Shown here piece after piece: positions 31,151 through 40,232 of a stretch of 64,000 nucleotides of DNA. The notes below the pieces were generated by a model that was not told where the DNA came from, searched no databases, and worked only from the letters and a program-made list of their open reading frames with translations. Source of the DNA: Mycobacterium basiliense (GTDB lineage: Bacteria > Actinomycetota > Actinomycetes > Mycobacteriales > Mycobacteriaceae); NCBI RefSeq assembly GCF_900292015.1, contig NZ_LR130759.1, forward strand, positions 4,278,001-4,342,000, written 5' to 3'. How positions within the stretch are numbered: the first letter of the stretch is position 1; each line of letters begins with the position of its first letter. Position numbers and translations under genes: made by a program.

Positions 31151-32475
31151 CCCGACCGCGACCCGGCAGGTCGTCGCCCGGCGAAGGCAATCCAGGCCAA
31201 CGTCACCAGTGTCGCCAGCACGTACACCAGTCCCGCCCAGGCCAGGTACCAGGGCCGGCTGATTTGCCAGATGGTGGGCTGCGCGAAGCTCAGCAACCAC
31301 GGCACGCCGACGACGGTCAACGCCAGCCAGCCCCAGCCCAACAGCCGGGCACCCGCACGCTCACGCAGTGCTCCGTGGCTCAGCCACAACATCAAAGGCA
31401 CCAGCCACACCCAGTGATGCGTCCAGGAAATTGGCGACAGCAGCAGGCCGAACAACTCGACGACCAGCAGTCTGCCGAGCCGATCGGAACCGTCTAGGGC
31501 GCGCCACGCCGAAATCGCCAGCACCGCCGTGACCGCAATGGCCAGTAGGACCAACGGTCCATAACCGGCGTCGTAGCCCAGGATCCTGGAGAGGGCGCCG
31601 CGCCAAGACTGATTGAACGCGGTGGCGATGGGCCCAACCCGGCGGGCGTCGCCGAGCAGGTCGGTGAAGTAGTAGCGGGCCTGCTCCCCCACGACCAACA
31701 CCGACACACCGATGGCGGCAAGGAACACCACCGCCGAAAACCCCGCCGCACCGATGCGCCGCATGCCGAGGAAGTAGATCGCCGCAATCCCGGGGGTCAA
31801 CTTGACTCCAGTCGCCACGCCGACCAGCAGCCCCGATAGCCACCACCTGGTGGCGTAAACCGCCCACAGCACCGTCAGCACCAGCAGCACATTGATCTGC
31901 CCGTAGTCGAAATTGCTGCGCAGCGGTTCGATCCAGATGGTGATGGCCGTCCACAACATCGCGGCGCGATAGCCGGTGCCGGCGGCCACACCGATCAGCC
32001 GCTGACTGATCCGAACGACGCCGTACAACGCAGCCATCGTTGCGACCTGCCACAAAAATGCGACCAGCCCGAACGGCAACAGGTGCATCGGGTAGAAGAC
32101 GACCGCCGCAAACGGCGGGTAGGTGAACGGCAGCGGGAAATCCGGCGTCTGATCGGCGTAGACGTAACTGTAGAGCGTGCCGGGATGGTCGAGGGCCGCG
32201 GCGCCGCCCACGTAAACATGCAGATCAACGAAGTTCGCCCCATTGGGGGCAAGGTAGGTCCAACCCAGCCGCGCGGCAACACTGAGGATCAGCAGCAGTG
32301 GCGCGGCGCGCGTCGTGAACATGCCTACCCAGATCGCTCGCCGGCCGGTGCCTGCCGCCGGGGCGGCCGAAGTGGTGTCGATGTGCACGACTCTAGTGCG
32401 GCGACGTTGGCCCACCTGACCGGTCACCGCTATCGCTCGGCTCAATAACGATCGCATAAATGCCACATGTGTCAC
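31147..32475 (-). CDS. pimE: Polyprenol-phosphate-mannose-dependent alpha-1,2-mannosyltransferase PimE
   Basis: A 442-aa GT-C fold (GT87) membrane glycosyltransferase with about ten hydrophobic helices. The catalytic acidic residue sits in the first periplasmic loop ([11 protein letters not shown]). PimE adds the fifth mannose of polar PIMs on the periplasmic side. Position beside the Rv1158c- and Rv1157c-like genes matches Rv1159. The ATG at 32475 was taken as start; another ATG (32457) is possible and H37Rv is slightly shorter. It converges with the PE_PGRS gene, overlapping it by 4 nt at the stops. Confidence 0.93.
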   Translation of the reverse strand: MTHVAFMRSLLSRAIAVTGQVGQRRRTRVVHIDTTSAAPAAGTGRRAIWVGMFTTRAAPLLLILSVAARLGWTYLAPNGANFVDLHVYVGGAAALDHPGTLYSYVYADQTPDFPLPFTYPPFAAVVFYPMHLLPFGLVAFLWQVATMAALYGVVRISQRLIGVAAGTGYRAAMLWTAITIWIEPLRSNFDYGQINVLLVLTVLWAVYATRWWLSGLLVGVATGVKLTPGIAAIYFLGMRRIGAAGFSAVVFLAAIGVSVLVVGEQARYYFTDLLGDARRVGPIATAFNQSWRGALSRILGYDAGYGPLVLLAIAVTAVLAISAWRALDGSDRLGRLLVVELFGLLLSPISWTHHWVWLVPLMLWLSHGALRERAGARLLGWGWLALTVVGVPWLLSFAQPTIWQISRPWYLAWAGLVYVLATLVTLAWIAFAGRRPAGSRSG

Positions 32476-32554
32476 TTGAGTCCCATCTGTACCGCGATAG
32501 CTTCAGCGTCGGGACCTGTCACCAGCAGCCTGTCACTAATCACCAGGGAGAGTC

Positions 32555-33184
32555 ATGCCAACCATCTGGACCTACGTACGCGCCGCCGCCGTCTTGGTCG
32601 GTTCGTCCGCCGCCCTACTCACGGGCGGGATTGCCCACGCGGACCCGGCGCCGGAGCCGGCGCCTGCTCCCAACATCCCGCAGCAGCTGATCAGCTCAGC
32701 CGCCAACGCACCCCAAATCCTGCAAAACCTGGCAACGGCACTCGGCGCCACCCCGCCCCTAGGCGTTCCCCGGGCCCCAGAGCCGGCGCCCGTCGCCCCC
32801 GGTATTGCCTCGATCGTGCCCGGCCTGACTCCGGCGGCACCGGCCGCACCCGCAACCGCCCCGGCGGTCACCCCGTCGATCCCGGGCGTCAACACACCGA
32901 TCCCGGGCATCACCGCACCGGTCGCGCCGGCCGCACCGGCGGCAACGCCGGCCATTCCCGGGGTGAACACGCCGATCCCGGGTATCACCGCACCGGTCGC
33001 GCCGGCGGCTCCCGCGGCGCCCGCGGCGGCGCTTCCGGGGTTGGCGTCAGCGATTCCCGGTCTTGCCCAGGCGGCCCTGCCGGGGCTGACGTCGGGTGCC
33101 ATTCCCGGCCTGCCGGCGGCCACCGCGCCAGCGCCGGCAGCACCGGCAAACCAGCCCCAGACGTTGCTAGCGGCGCTGCCCTGA
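32555..33184 (+). CDS. Secreted Ala/Pro-rich protein (Rv1158c-like)
   Basis: A 209-aa protein with a signal peptide (MPTIWTYVRAAAVLVG..., cleavage after AHA) followed by a low-complexity domain. A 21- to 24-residue block, IPGVNTPIPGITAPVAPAAP, is repeated twice, and IPGL/LPGL motifs recur through the end. CAGGGAG precedes the ATG. It has no catalytic motif. It is divergent from pimE and is followed 49 nt later by a second secreted Ala/Pro-rich protein on the same strand, so the two are likely co-expressed. Probably a cell-wall structural protein. Confidence 0.85.
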   Translation: MPTIWTYVRAAAVLVGSSAALLTGGIAHADPAPEPAPAPNIPQQLISSAANAPQILQNLATALGATPPLGVPRAPEPAPVAPGIASIVPGLTPAAPAAPATAPAVTPSIPGVNTPIPGITAPVAPAAPAATPAIPGVNTPIPGITAPVAPAAPAAPAAALPGLASAIPGLAQAALPGLTSGAIPGLPAATAPAPAAPANQPQTLLAALP

Positions 33185-33233
33185 GCAACTTGTCAAGACG
33201 GCTAACCACCACCTAGGACTGGGAGAACACATC

Positions 33234-34436
33234 GTGGCACGCACTTGGAGTCTGTCCAAAGGTTTGGCCGCTGCCGTCGTCACCTCGGCTGCCGCGTTCG
33301 GGCTATGCCCGAGCGCGGCAGCCGATCCGCCGGTGCCGCAGCCCGAACCCAATCAACAGCTACCGGGCCTGCCGGCATTGACCCAGTTGAGCCCGATAAT
33401 CCAGCAGGCTGCCAGCGACCCCACGCAGGCGACACAGCTGCTGATGGCCGCAGCGCAGGCTTTTGCCCACAACCCCGCGGCGCCGACCGAGTCCAAGAAC
33501 GTGGCCTCCTCGGTCAACCAGTTTGTCCAGGAACCGGGCAATCCCGGATCTCCCCCCTTGGGTGCGCCGGCTCCGGCCGCGGCTGCCGCCGGGGTCGCCC
33601 CCGCCGACGCCGCACCGGTGCCACACGTGCCGCCGCCGGGTGTCGAGCCCGGAGCGCTAGCGCATCTGCCGACAGGTATTGATCCCGCCCATGTGGCGGG
33701 TCCCGCACCCGCGGCCGTTCCGCCGGTCGCGGCGCCGCCCGCTTCTGCGCCCGCCCCCGCGGCCGCGGCCGCGGCGCCGGCGTCGGCGCCGGGCACGGCA
33801 CCCGCACCACCAGCCGCAGCACCGGGCCCCGCACACGCACCAGCAGCCGCTGCACCGGGCCCCGCACACGCACCAGCAGCGACAGCGCCGGGCCCCGCGC
33901 CGGAAGCCGCGGCGCCGGCAGCGGCACCCGGCCCCGCACCAGCACCAGCACCGGAAGCCGCGGCACCGGCACCCCAGGTCACCGCTCCGGCTCCCGCTGC
34001 GGCCGCGGCGCCGGGTTTTGGCCCCGACGCCCCACCCACACAGGATTTCCTATACCCCTCGATCGGTACGAATTGCCTGGCAGACGGTAGCAACGTGATC
34101 GCCACCGCGCTGTCGGTTGCCGGCCCGGCCAAGATCCCCGCACCCGGTCCCGCTCCGGGCCAGACGGCCTATGTGTTCACCGCCGTCGGGACACCTGGGC
34201 CCGCCGAGGTGCAGCGGTTGCCGCTGAACGTCACCTGGGTAAACCTGACCACAGGTAAATCCGGAAGCGTCACGCTCAAGCCGCATCCTGACATCAACCC
34301 GGATGGGCCGACCACGTTGACCGCCATTGCCGACACCGGTTCGGGCAGCATCATGTCAACGATCTTCGGGCAAGTCACCACCAGGGAACGGCAGTGCCAA
34401 TTCATGCCCACCATCGGCTCAACGGTGGTGCCCTAG
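33234..34436 (+). CDS. Secreted Ala/Pro-rich protein with a conserved C-terminal domain (Rv1157c-like)
   Basis: A 400-aa protein. Residues 1-30 are a signal peptide ending SAAADPP. Residues about 150-265 are a low-complexity block of Ala-Pro repeats (APGPAHAPAAA repeated). The last 140 residues form a globular domain starting PPTQDFLYPSIGTNCL, with two Cys (C282 region and the final RQCQFMPT), likely disulphide-linked and immunoglobulin-like. GGGAGAA precedes the GTG start. The repeat region is longer than I recall for H37Rv. Function unknown; the layout suggests an exported wall-spanning protein. Confidence 0.85.
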   Translation: MARTWSLSKGLAAAVVTSAAAFGLCPSAAADPPVPQPEPNQQLPGLPALTQLSPIIQQAASDPTQATQLLMAAAQAFAHNPAAPTESKNVASSVNQFVQEPGNPGSPPLGAPAPAAAAAGVAPADAAPVPHVPPPGVEPGALAHLPTGIDPAHVAGPAPAAVPPVAAPPASAPAPAAAAAAPASAPGTAPAPPAAAPGPAHAPAAAAPGPAHAPAATAPGPAPEAAAPAAAPGPAPAPAPEAAAPAPQVTAPAPAAAAAPGFGPDAPPTQDFLYPSIGTNCLADGSNVIATALSVAGPAKIPAPGPAPGQTAYVFTAVGTPGPAEVQRLPLNVTWVNLTTGKSGSVTLKPHPDINPDGPTTLTAIADTGSGSIMSTIFGQVTTRERQCQFMPTIGSTVVP

Positions 34437-34468
34437 CACCACCGTTGACCCCGGTGAAGCCACGAAGG

Positions 34469-34615
34469 TCAGTAGGCCATAAATAGGATCGCGTCGCGGT
34501 CGTACTCAAGCCCCGGATGCACACTGGCAAGATGCGCCTGAGTCAGCTCGACTAACTCGTCCTCGTCCTTGCCGGCAATAGCTTCCCCGCACGGACACGT
34601 TATGTGTGTCTTCAC
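34469..34615 (-). CDS. 48-aa DUF1059-like protein
   Basis: A GTG at 34613-34615 opens 48 codons: it begins MKTHITCPCGEAI and ends DAILFMAY before TGA at 34469-34471. The CPCG motif with later H (AHLASVHPG) is typical of DUF1059, a small, probably metal-binding family. Its GTG overlaps the stop of the preceding HhH-GPD gene as GTGA, showing translational coupling. It is easily missed because of its size. Function unknown. Confidence 0.8.
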   Translation of the reverse strand: MKTHITCPCGEAIAGKDEDELVELTQAHLASVHPGLEYDRDAILFMAY

Positions 34616-35205
34616 GTTGCCGCCTTTCCCTTGGCTTTCCCACTGGCAGAAGCTTTCATCTGCTTCTTGTGCGATCGCACCTGACCGAGCGACCGGGCGT
34701 CAACGATGTCGGCGACTGAAATATAAGTACCCGGTTGGCCGAACTCCCCCGCGGCCTCCCGCCAGCCACTCGGCGCGACGCCGTACTGCTTACCCAGCAG
34801 TGCCAAAAAGATCTTTGCCTTTTGCTCGCCAAAACCCGGCAATCCCTTCAACCGGCGCAGCAACTCGTTCCCATCCGGGTCACCGGCCGTCCACAACATG
34901 GCCGCATCCCCGTCGTAGCTGTCCACAACGATGCGCGCAAGCGCCTGGATGCGCTTAGCCATCGAACCCGGAAAACGATGTACCGCAGGCTTTTCCGAAC
35001 ATAGTGCGGCAAATTTATCCGGGTCGTAATCGGCGATTTCGCCGGCGTCAAAGCCACCCATCCGATCCGCGATCTTCTTGGGCCCCGCGAATGCGGTCTC
35101 CATCGGGACCTGCTGGTCAAGAAGCATGCCTACCAGCAATGCGAACGGATTGGAGTCCAGCAGCGCGTCGGCGGCCGGATCTTGGACAAGCTGCAGTTTC
35201 GGCAC
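34612..35205 (-). CDS. HhH-GPD superfamily base-excision protein (Rv1156-like)
   Basis: A 197-aa protein with a helix-hairpin-helix (LKGLPGFGEQKAKIFLALLG) and the N-terminal helical part of HhH-GPD glycosylases (MLLDQQVPMETAFAGP). The Lys-rich tail (SHKKQMKASASGKAKGKA) may bind DNA. The frame allows a GTG at 35211, but GTG at 35205 lies 6 nt after TAGACT and matches the MPKLQLV start I recall for Rv1156, so it is preferred. The catalytic Lys/Asp pair of true glycosylases is not obvious. The DUF1059 gene overlaps its stop. Confidence 0.85.
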   Translation of the reverse strand: MPKLQLVQDPAADALLDSNPFALLVGMLLDQQVPMETAFAGPKKIADRMGGFDAGEIADYDPDKFAALCSEKPAVHRFPGSMAKRIQALARIVVDSYDGDAAMLWTAGDPDGNELLRRLKGLPGFGEQKAKIFLALLGKQYGVAPSGWREAAGEFGQPGTYISVADIVDARSLGQVRSHKKQMKASASGKAKGKAAT

Positions 35206-35311
35206 CCACACAGTCTAGAACTGTCCCGGCAACCGCTAGCAGAGCATCGTTTCGCTCTGCACTCCACCACGGCAACAGTTCCTGGCCGATCGCCGAGGCC
35301 GCTTACCGCTG

Positions 35312-35500
35312 CTACCCGCTCTTGCGTCGGAATTCCCGACGGCTCTCCACTGGACCGTGCGCCCGCGGCCGATGGGCACCGCCGTCTTTGTGATCGGAAC
35401 CGCCCGCCGATTTCGACATCTTGCGATCGAGGGCTTCTCGGAACTTGCGCTTGTTGTCGTCCTCTGGTGTTGGACTCTCCGAGGACTTCGATGCGGCCAT
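35312..35500 (-). CDS. DUF5302 family small protein (Rv1155A-like)
   Basis: A 62-aa hydrophilic protein ending with the DUF5302 signature (HKDGGAHRPRAHGPVESRRE then FRRKSG). It is highly charged and predicted to be disordered. TAGGCT lies 6 nt before the ATG, so a leaderless mRNA is likely. It lies between the HhH-GPD and F420-binding protein genes on the same strand, as in H37Rv. Its role is unknown. Confidence 0.85.
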   Translation of the reverse strand: MAASKSSESPTPEDDNKRKFREALDRKMSKSAGGSDHKDGGAHRPRAHGPVESRREFRRKSG

Positions 35501-35522
35501 GCCTGCAGCCTAGCTCTCGGCG

Positions 35523-35975
<453 letters not shown>

Positions 35976-36021
35976 CTACGTTGCCTGGCGCCCTTCCCGA
36001 GCGGCCTGGTGAAATCCCATC

Positions 36022-36537
36022 ATGACCCAGTTCGCGGCATTCCTTCGCGGCGTCAACGTCGGCGGCGTCAACCTGAAAATGACAGCGGTGGCCAGCGCCC
36101 TGACCGACGCCGGATTCACCAATGTGCGCACCATCCTGGCCAGTGGGAACGTGCTGCTGGAGTCGTCATCCAAGGTCGCGGCGGTGCGCACCCAGGCCGA
36201 GGCCGCGCTGCGCGAAACGTTTGGCTACGACGCCTGGGTGCTGGCCTACGAGATCGATACCGTGCGCGCCATCGACCAGGCGTATCCATTCGAACGCGAG
36301 GTCGACGGGTTGCAGTCCTATGTCACCTTCGTCAGCGACGCCGCGGTCCTCGACGAACTCATGGCCCTGACGGCCGGACCCGACGAGAAGATCGGCCGCG
36401 GTGAGGGGGTCGTCTATTGGCAGGTCCGCAAGGGCAACACCCTGGATAGCACCATCGGTCGGACCATGAACAAGTCCCGCTACAAGGCATCGACGACCAC
36501 TCGCAACCTGCGCACGCTGGCCAAACTTCTGCGATAG
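36022..36537 (+). CDS. DUF1697 family protein (Rv1154c-like)
   Basis: A 171-aa cytosolic protein with the DUF1697 N-terminal signature AAFLRGVNVGGVNLKM and the TILASGNVLLES segment. The C-terminal basic tail (TMNKSRYKASTTTRNLRTL) is typical. Crystal structures exist for the family but its activity is not established. It is followed 14 nt later by the methyltransferase gene on the same strand and is divergent from the Rv1155-like gene. Confidence 0.88.
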   Translation: MTQFAAFLRGVNVGGVNLKMTAVASALTDAGFTNVRTILASGNVLLESSSKVAAVRTQAEAALRETFGYDAWVLAYEIDTVRAIDQAYPFEREVDGLQSYVTFVSDAAVLDELMALTAGPDEKIGRGEGVVYWQVRKGNTLDSTIGRTMNKSRYKASTTTRNLRTLAKLLR

Positions 36538-36551
36538 GTAGGTTTGCTCCA

Positions 36552-37388
36552 ATGACCCCGGCCAACGAATCCTCGCAACAAAAGGTCACCCTCACCGGCG
36601 TGTCCGAGACCGCCCTGCTGACCCTGAATGCCAGGGCCGCAGAGGCTCGTCGTACCAACCCGATGATCGAAGATCCGCTGGCCGTCGCGCTGGTTGACTC
36701 GATCGACTTCGACTTCGCCAAGTTCGGCCCTACCCGCCAAGACATCGCACTGCGGGCGCGAGCGTTCGACACCCAGGCGTTGACCTATCTTGGCAGCCAC
36801 CCGTCTGCCACCGTGGTGGCACTGGCGGAAGGTTTGCAAACCAGCTTCTGGCGCTTGGACTCAGCCATCGCAGACGCTCAATTCCATTGGTTGACAGTCG
36901 ATCTCCCGCCAATTATCGATATTCGGTCCCGGCTGCTGCCCACCTCACCCCGGATATCGGTGCGCGCACAATCAGCATTGGACTACAGCTGGATGGACTC
37001 CGTCGACCAGTCCGGCGGGGTATTCATCACCGCCGAGGGACTATTGATGTATCTGCAGCCGGAGCAGGCTCTAGATCTGATCACGCAGTGCGCCAACCGA
37101 TTTCCCGGCGGTCACATGCTCTTCGACTTACCGCCCCGGTGGTTCTCGCTTTTCAGTCGTCTGGGTATCCGAACCTCGATCCGTTACAAGATCCCGCCGA
37201 TGCCGTTCAGCATGTCCGTCGCTCAGTCCGCCGACCTGGTGAACAGGGTTCCAGGTATTCGCGCGGTGCGCGATCTGCAGCTGCCGACCGGCCGCGGCAT
37301 GTTGTTCAATGCGGCGCTGTCGACCGTCTACCGCATGCCCCTCTTCGATCCGCTTCGGCCGTGTTTGACGCTGCTGGAATTCGGCTGA
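36552..37388 (+). CDS. Leucine-carboxyl-methyltransferase-family O-methyltransferase (Rv1153c-like)
   Basis: A 278-aa SAM-dependent methyltransferase related to PPM/LCM enzymes and polyketide O-methyltransferases: LTGVSETALLTLNARAAEAR near the N-terminus, ALRARAFDTQAL, VDLPPIIDIRSRLLP, and TAEGLLMYL. Rv1153c is annotated omt in tuberculosis. The substrate is unknown; relatives methylate carboxyl or hydroxyl groups of polyketides. TAGGTT lies 7 nt before the ATG and no ribosome site is seen, so it may have its own leaderless transcript despite being only 14 nt after the DUF1697 gene. Confidence 0.88.
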   Translation: MTPANESSQQKVTLTGVSETALLTLNARAAEARRTNPMIEDPLAVALVDSIDFDFAKFGPTRQDIALRARAFDTQALTYLGSHPSATVVALAEGLQTSFWRLDSAIADAQFHWLTVDLPPIIDIRSRLLPTSPRISVRAQSALDYSWMDSVDQSGGVFITAEGLLMYLQPEQALDLITQCANRFPGGHMLFDLPPRWFSLFSRLGIRTSIRYKIPPMPFSMSVAQSADLVNRVPGIRAVRDLQLPTGRGMLFNAALSTVYRMPLFDPLRPCLTLLEFG

Positions 37389-37396
37389 GGCGGGTC

Positions 37397-37765
37397 TCAG
37401 TCATCCGGCACGTTGGTGAGATAGCGGATAGCGTCGGACTTGGTCAGGCCCAAGGCCCGGGCGACTTCGACGTATTCGTTGGCTGCGGCCGCCATCGCCG
37501 CGTCGGTCGGATCGAAGCGGGAGATGAAGGTGCCGAAACGCCCGCGTGTTTCGACGATCGCAGCGGACTCCAGCTCTCGGTAGGCGCGGGCCACAGTATT
37601 AGCGGCAACGCCAAGCTGACCCGCCAGGTCACGCACCGTCGGGAGCCGGGTGCCAGGCGGCAGCGCACCGGCTCGCACGCCATCGATAACCTGGGTCCTT
37701 AGTTGGTCGAACAACGGTTTGCCCGCCTTCACGTCCACCCGTAACAAATCCCGCAGCTCCACCAC
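37397..37765 (-). CDS. GntR/YtrA-type regulator (Rv1152-like)
   Basis: A 122-aa short GntR-family repressor. It has the winged-helix core ([40 protein letters not shown]) and a small C-terminal helix pair, with no effector domain, as in the YtrA subfamily. The GTG at 37763-37765 (V-V-E-L) matches the family start; the frame upstream is unsupported. It is divergent from the sirtuin gene, 55 nt apart, so both may share control. Confidence 0.88.
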   Translation of the reverse strand: MVELRDLLRVDVKAGKPLFDQLRTQVIDGVRAGALPPGTRLPTVRDLAGQLGVAANTVARAYRELESAAIVETRGRFGTFISRFDPTDAAMAAAANEYVEVARALGLTKSDAIRYLTNVPDD

Positions 37766-37820
37766 CCCAGTATCACCCAGCACCACCCAGTATTGGCTCA
37801 ACCACGGCTATGTTTGTGGA

Positions 37821-38537
37821 ATGCGAGTGACGGTGCTCAGCGGCGCGGGAATCTCCGCGGAAAGCGGTGTACCGACGTTCCGCGACGACAAGAATGGATT
37901 GTGGGCCCGCTTCGACCCGTACGAGCTGTCCAGCACGCAGGGCTGGGAGCGCAACCCCGAACGGGTGTGGGGGTGGTACCTGTGGCGCCACTATCTGGTC
38001 GGCAGGGTCGAACCCAATGCAGGTCACCGCGCGATCGCCGAGTGGCAAAACCACGCCGACGTCGCCGTCGTCACCCAAAACGTCGATGATCTACACGAGC
38101 GCGCCGGCAGCACGCCGGTGCACCATCTGCACGGCAGCCTTTTTGAATTCCGGTGTGCGCATTGCAATGTTCCCTACCGCGAGCCACTGCCGGAGATGTT
38201 CGAGCCGGCGATCGAGGTGGAGCCGCCGGTGTGTAATTGCGGCGGCCTGATCCGGCCCGACATCGTCTGGTTCGGCGAACCACTACCCGAGGGGCCGTGG
38301 CAGCACGCGGTGGCGGCGACCGAGTCCGCTGACGTTGTAGTGGTGGTCGGCACGTCGGCCATCGTCTACCCCGCCGCCGGACTACCCGAGCTGGCGCTGG
38401 CGCGCGGCACGGTTGTCGTCGAGGTCAATCCGGAACCTACGCCGTTGTCCAGGGGTGCCACGGTCAGCATCCGGGAGTCAGCGAGCCAGGCTTTGCCCGG
38501 ACTGCTGCAGCGGCTGCCCGCCCTGTTGGAAAGCTGA
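37821..38537 (+). CDS. Sirtuin, NAD-dependent deacylase (Rv1151c-like)
   Basis: A 238-aa class III sirtuin. It shows [14 protein letters not shown] for NAD binding, YLWRHYL (the Tyr-x-x-Arg acyl-specificity pair of SIRT5/CobB desuccinylases), [12 protein letters not shown], the catalytic HLHGSL, and a zinc site with CAHC and CNCGG. It should remove acetyl or succinyl groups from lysines, as shown for Rv1151c. The ATG at 37821 lies 6 nt after TATGTT, suggesting a leaderless mRNA. The frame upstream to 37650 overlaps the GntR gene and is not part of the protein. Confidence 0.92.
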   Translation: MRVTVLSGAGISAESGVPTFRDDKNGLWARFDPYELSSTQGWERNPERVWGWYLWRHYLVGRVEPNAGHRAIAEWQNHADVAVVTQNVDDLHERAGSTPVHHLHGSLFEFRCAHCNVPYREPLPEMFEPAIEVEPPVCNCGGLIRPDIVWFGEPLPEGPWQHAVAATESADVVVVVGTSAIVYPAAGLPELALARGTVVVEVNPEPTPLSRGATVSIRESASQALPGLLQRLPALLES

Positions 38538-38582
38538 GCATCGAGTCTGCGCTAGCGGCGGCGAGCCTGCCCACAGATCGCG
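38536..38582. repeat. 47-bp direct repeat, left copy, before the DUF559 gene
   Basis: This copy is 40/47 identical to 39494-39540 and in the same orientation. It begins at the sirtuin stop codon. Core shared sequence: TCGAGTCTGCGCTAG, then GAGCCT and ACAGATC. Together the two copies bracket the DUF559 gene. Confidence 0.75.
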
Positions 38583-38637
38583 GTTGATCCACAGCGGAGG
38601 GCTCTAAGCGCAGAGTCGAATCGGCCGCGCCACCGGG

Positions 38638-39513
38638 ATGGGCAATGGTGTCCGCGTGCCGCTTGACGAACCCTTTCGCGGCAGCGAAGCGGTACCCGAC
38701 GGGCTATTGCGTCGCCACCAGCTGCGGACCCGCTTCCGGGCGGTGTTGCCCGACGTGTACGTCCCGCGCGATGAACCACTGACACTGCGCCAACGTGGCG
38801 TGGCGGCGTGGTTGTGGTCGCATCGCCAGGGCGTGATCGCCGGGTTGACGGCGGCCGCATGGCACGGCTCGAAATGGGTGGACGAGCTCCTGCCGGTCGA
38901 GTTGATCTGGTCGAATGCGCGAGCTCCCCGCGGTGTACGAACCTACGACATGCGACTTGGGCCGGACGAATTCGGACCGATTGCCGGTCTGCCGGCAACC
39001 ACCCCCCAACGCACCGCATTCGACATCGGTCGTCGCAGGCCGCTGGCCTCAGCGATCACCCACCTGGACGCTCTCCTGAACGCGACCCACATCAAGGTCG
39101 ATGAAGTGTCGGAACTGGCCGACCGGCACCGCGGCGCGCGGGGCCTGAGGCAGCTGGAGACGGCGCTGGGGCTAGTCGACGCCGGCTCGCAATCGCCAAA
39201 GGAGACGTGGCTGCGGCTGATGCTGATCAACGCGGGCTTGCCACGACCGACCACGCAAATCCCAGTGACGACCGCCGACGGAGCTCAGGTGTACTTCCTC
39301 GACATGGGCTGGGAGGACTTGATGGTTGCCGTGGAGTATGACGGCGACCATCATCGCCTCGACCGGTGGCAGTACGCGAGGGACATCCGACGCAGCGAGA
39401 CGCTGCACCGGCTCGGCTGGATCGTTATTCGGGTGATCGCCGCAGATCACCCGCCCGACATCGTCGCTCGGGTTCGCTCTGCGCTTCACCGCCGAGCGTC
39501 GAGTCTGCGCTAG
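38638..39513 (+). CDS. DUF559 / Vsr-like endonuclease-fold protein
   Basis: A 291-aa protein. The N-terminal half resembles AbiEi-type or transcriptional-regulator-like domains (DGLLRRHQLRTRFRAVLPDV, GVIAGLTAAAWHG). The C-terminal 90 residues are DUF559, a PD-(D/E)xK-type fold: MVAVEYDGDHHR with the acidic pair, ARDIRRSETLHRLGW, and VIRVIAADHP. Such proteins are common and variable in actinobacterial genomes. It lies between two 47-bp direct repeats, the second overlapping its stop codon, so it looks like a mobile or duplicated cassette. Rv1148c-Rv1150 REP/IS remnants occupy this place in H37Rv. Function unknown. Confidence 0.8.
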   Translation: MGNGVRVPLDEPFRGSEAVPDGLLRRHQLRTRFRAVLPDVYVPRDEPLTLRQRGVAAWLWSHRQGVIAGLTAAAWHGSKWVDELLPVELIWSNARAPRGVRTYDMRLGPDEFGPIAGLPATTPQRTAFDIGRRRPLASAITHLDALLNATHIKVDEVSELADRHRGARGLRQLETALGLVDAGSQSPKETWLRLMLINAGLPRPTTQIPVTTADGAQVYFLDMGWEDLMVAVEYDGDHHRLDRWQYARDIRRSETLHRLGWIVIRVIAADHPPDIVARVRSALHRRASSLR

Positions 39514-39540
39514 TGGCACCGAGCCTCCACACAGATCACG
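39494..39540. repeat. 47-bp direct repeat, right copy, over the DUF559 stop
   Basis: Partner of 38536-38582 (7 mismatches in 47). It contains the last codons and TAG of the DUF559 gene. Confidence 0.75.
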
Positions 39541-39584
39541 CTAAACGCGCCCTACCGCGCCCCCACCGCAGTCTCGGCGGCTGC

Positions 39585-40232
39585 TCAGGCCTTCCGGGCC
39601 CGGCCCAGCGCCAATTCGGACGCGGGCGTCGGCGCCCAGGCCGGCAAGGTCAACTCCCGACGGGCGGTTTCCACTTCGAATCCTGCAGCCACGATCGCCC
39701 GCTCAGTATCGCGATGGGTGTGACAGTTACCCGCCACCTTCGGCCAAAACGTCGCGTCGACGAATTGCTGCAGCCAGCCCCGGACCCCCGCGCTGGCAAT
39801 GTGCTCGAGGTACCGCAACTGCCCACCGGGACGCAGCAACGAACGCAGATGCCGCAGCACGCCGACTTGGTCACTCACCGAGCACAGCATCAAGGAGCAG
39901 ACCACGGCATCGAAAGGTTCGCTGTCGCTGAATCCTTCGGCGGTATCGCCGGTGACCACAACTGGGATGGGCGCATCGACGGCCGCGGCGCGGGCAGCAA
40001 CCGCCAGCTGTGGCTCGGGCTCGATCGCGACCACCTGGGTGACGGATGGTGGGTAGTAGCCGAAATTCGTACCAACCCCCGCCCCCACTTCCAGCACCCG
40101 ACCCGAGAGGCCTGCCACGTTCTCCCGGCGCAAGTCACGGATCGCTTTGCCTTCGTGGGAGGCAAGAATGGGCCAAATCCGGGCGAAGAACGGGTGGCTT
40201 CGGTTGTCGGTCGGCTCGTCGGGCAGCTTCAT
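39585..40232 (-). CDS. SAM-dependent methyltransferase (Rv1147-like)
   Basis: A 215-aa class I methyltransferase related to PmtA/UbiE-type lipid methyltransferases. Motif I is LEVGAGVGTNF, with SLMLCSVSD and LRPGGQLRYLEHI further on. Rv1147 has been proposed to be a phosphatidylethanolamine-type methyltransferase; nothing here fixes the substrate. Its ATG overlaps the TetR stop (ATGA) and AGGAGG lies 7 nt upstream inside tetR, so it is the last gene of the mmpL13-tetR-methyltransferase operon. Confidence 0.88.
   Translation of the reverse strand: MKLPDEPTDNRSHPFFARIWPILASHEGKAIRDLRRENVAGLSGRVLEVGAGVGTNFGYYPPSVTQVVAIEPEPQLAVAARAAAVDAPIPVVVTGDTAEGFSDSEPFDAVVCSLMLCSVSDQVGVLRHLRSLLRPGGQLRYLEHIASAGVRGWLQQFVDATFWPKVAGNCHTHRDTERAIVAAGFEVETARRELTLPAWAPTPASELALGRARKA

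Noticed and set aside
37650..37820. N-terminal extension of the sirtuin
   Set aside because: It overlaps the divergent GntR gene and lies before a leaderless start at 37821.
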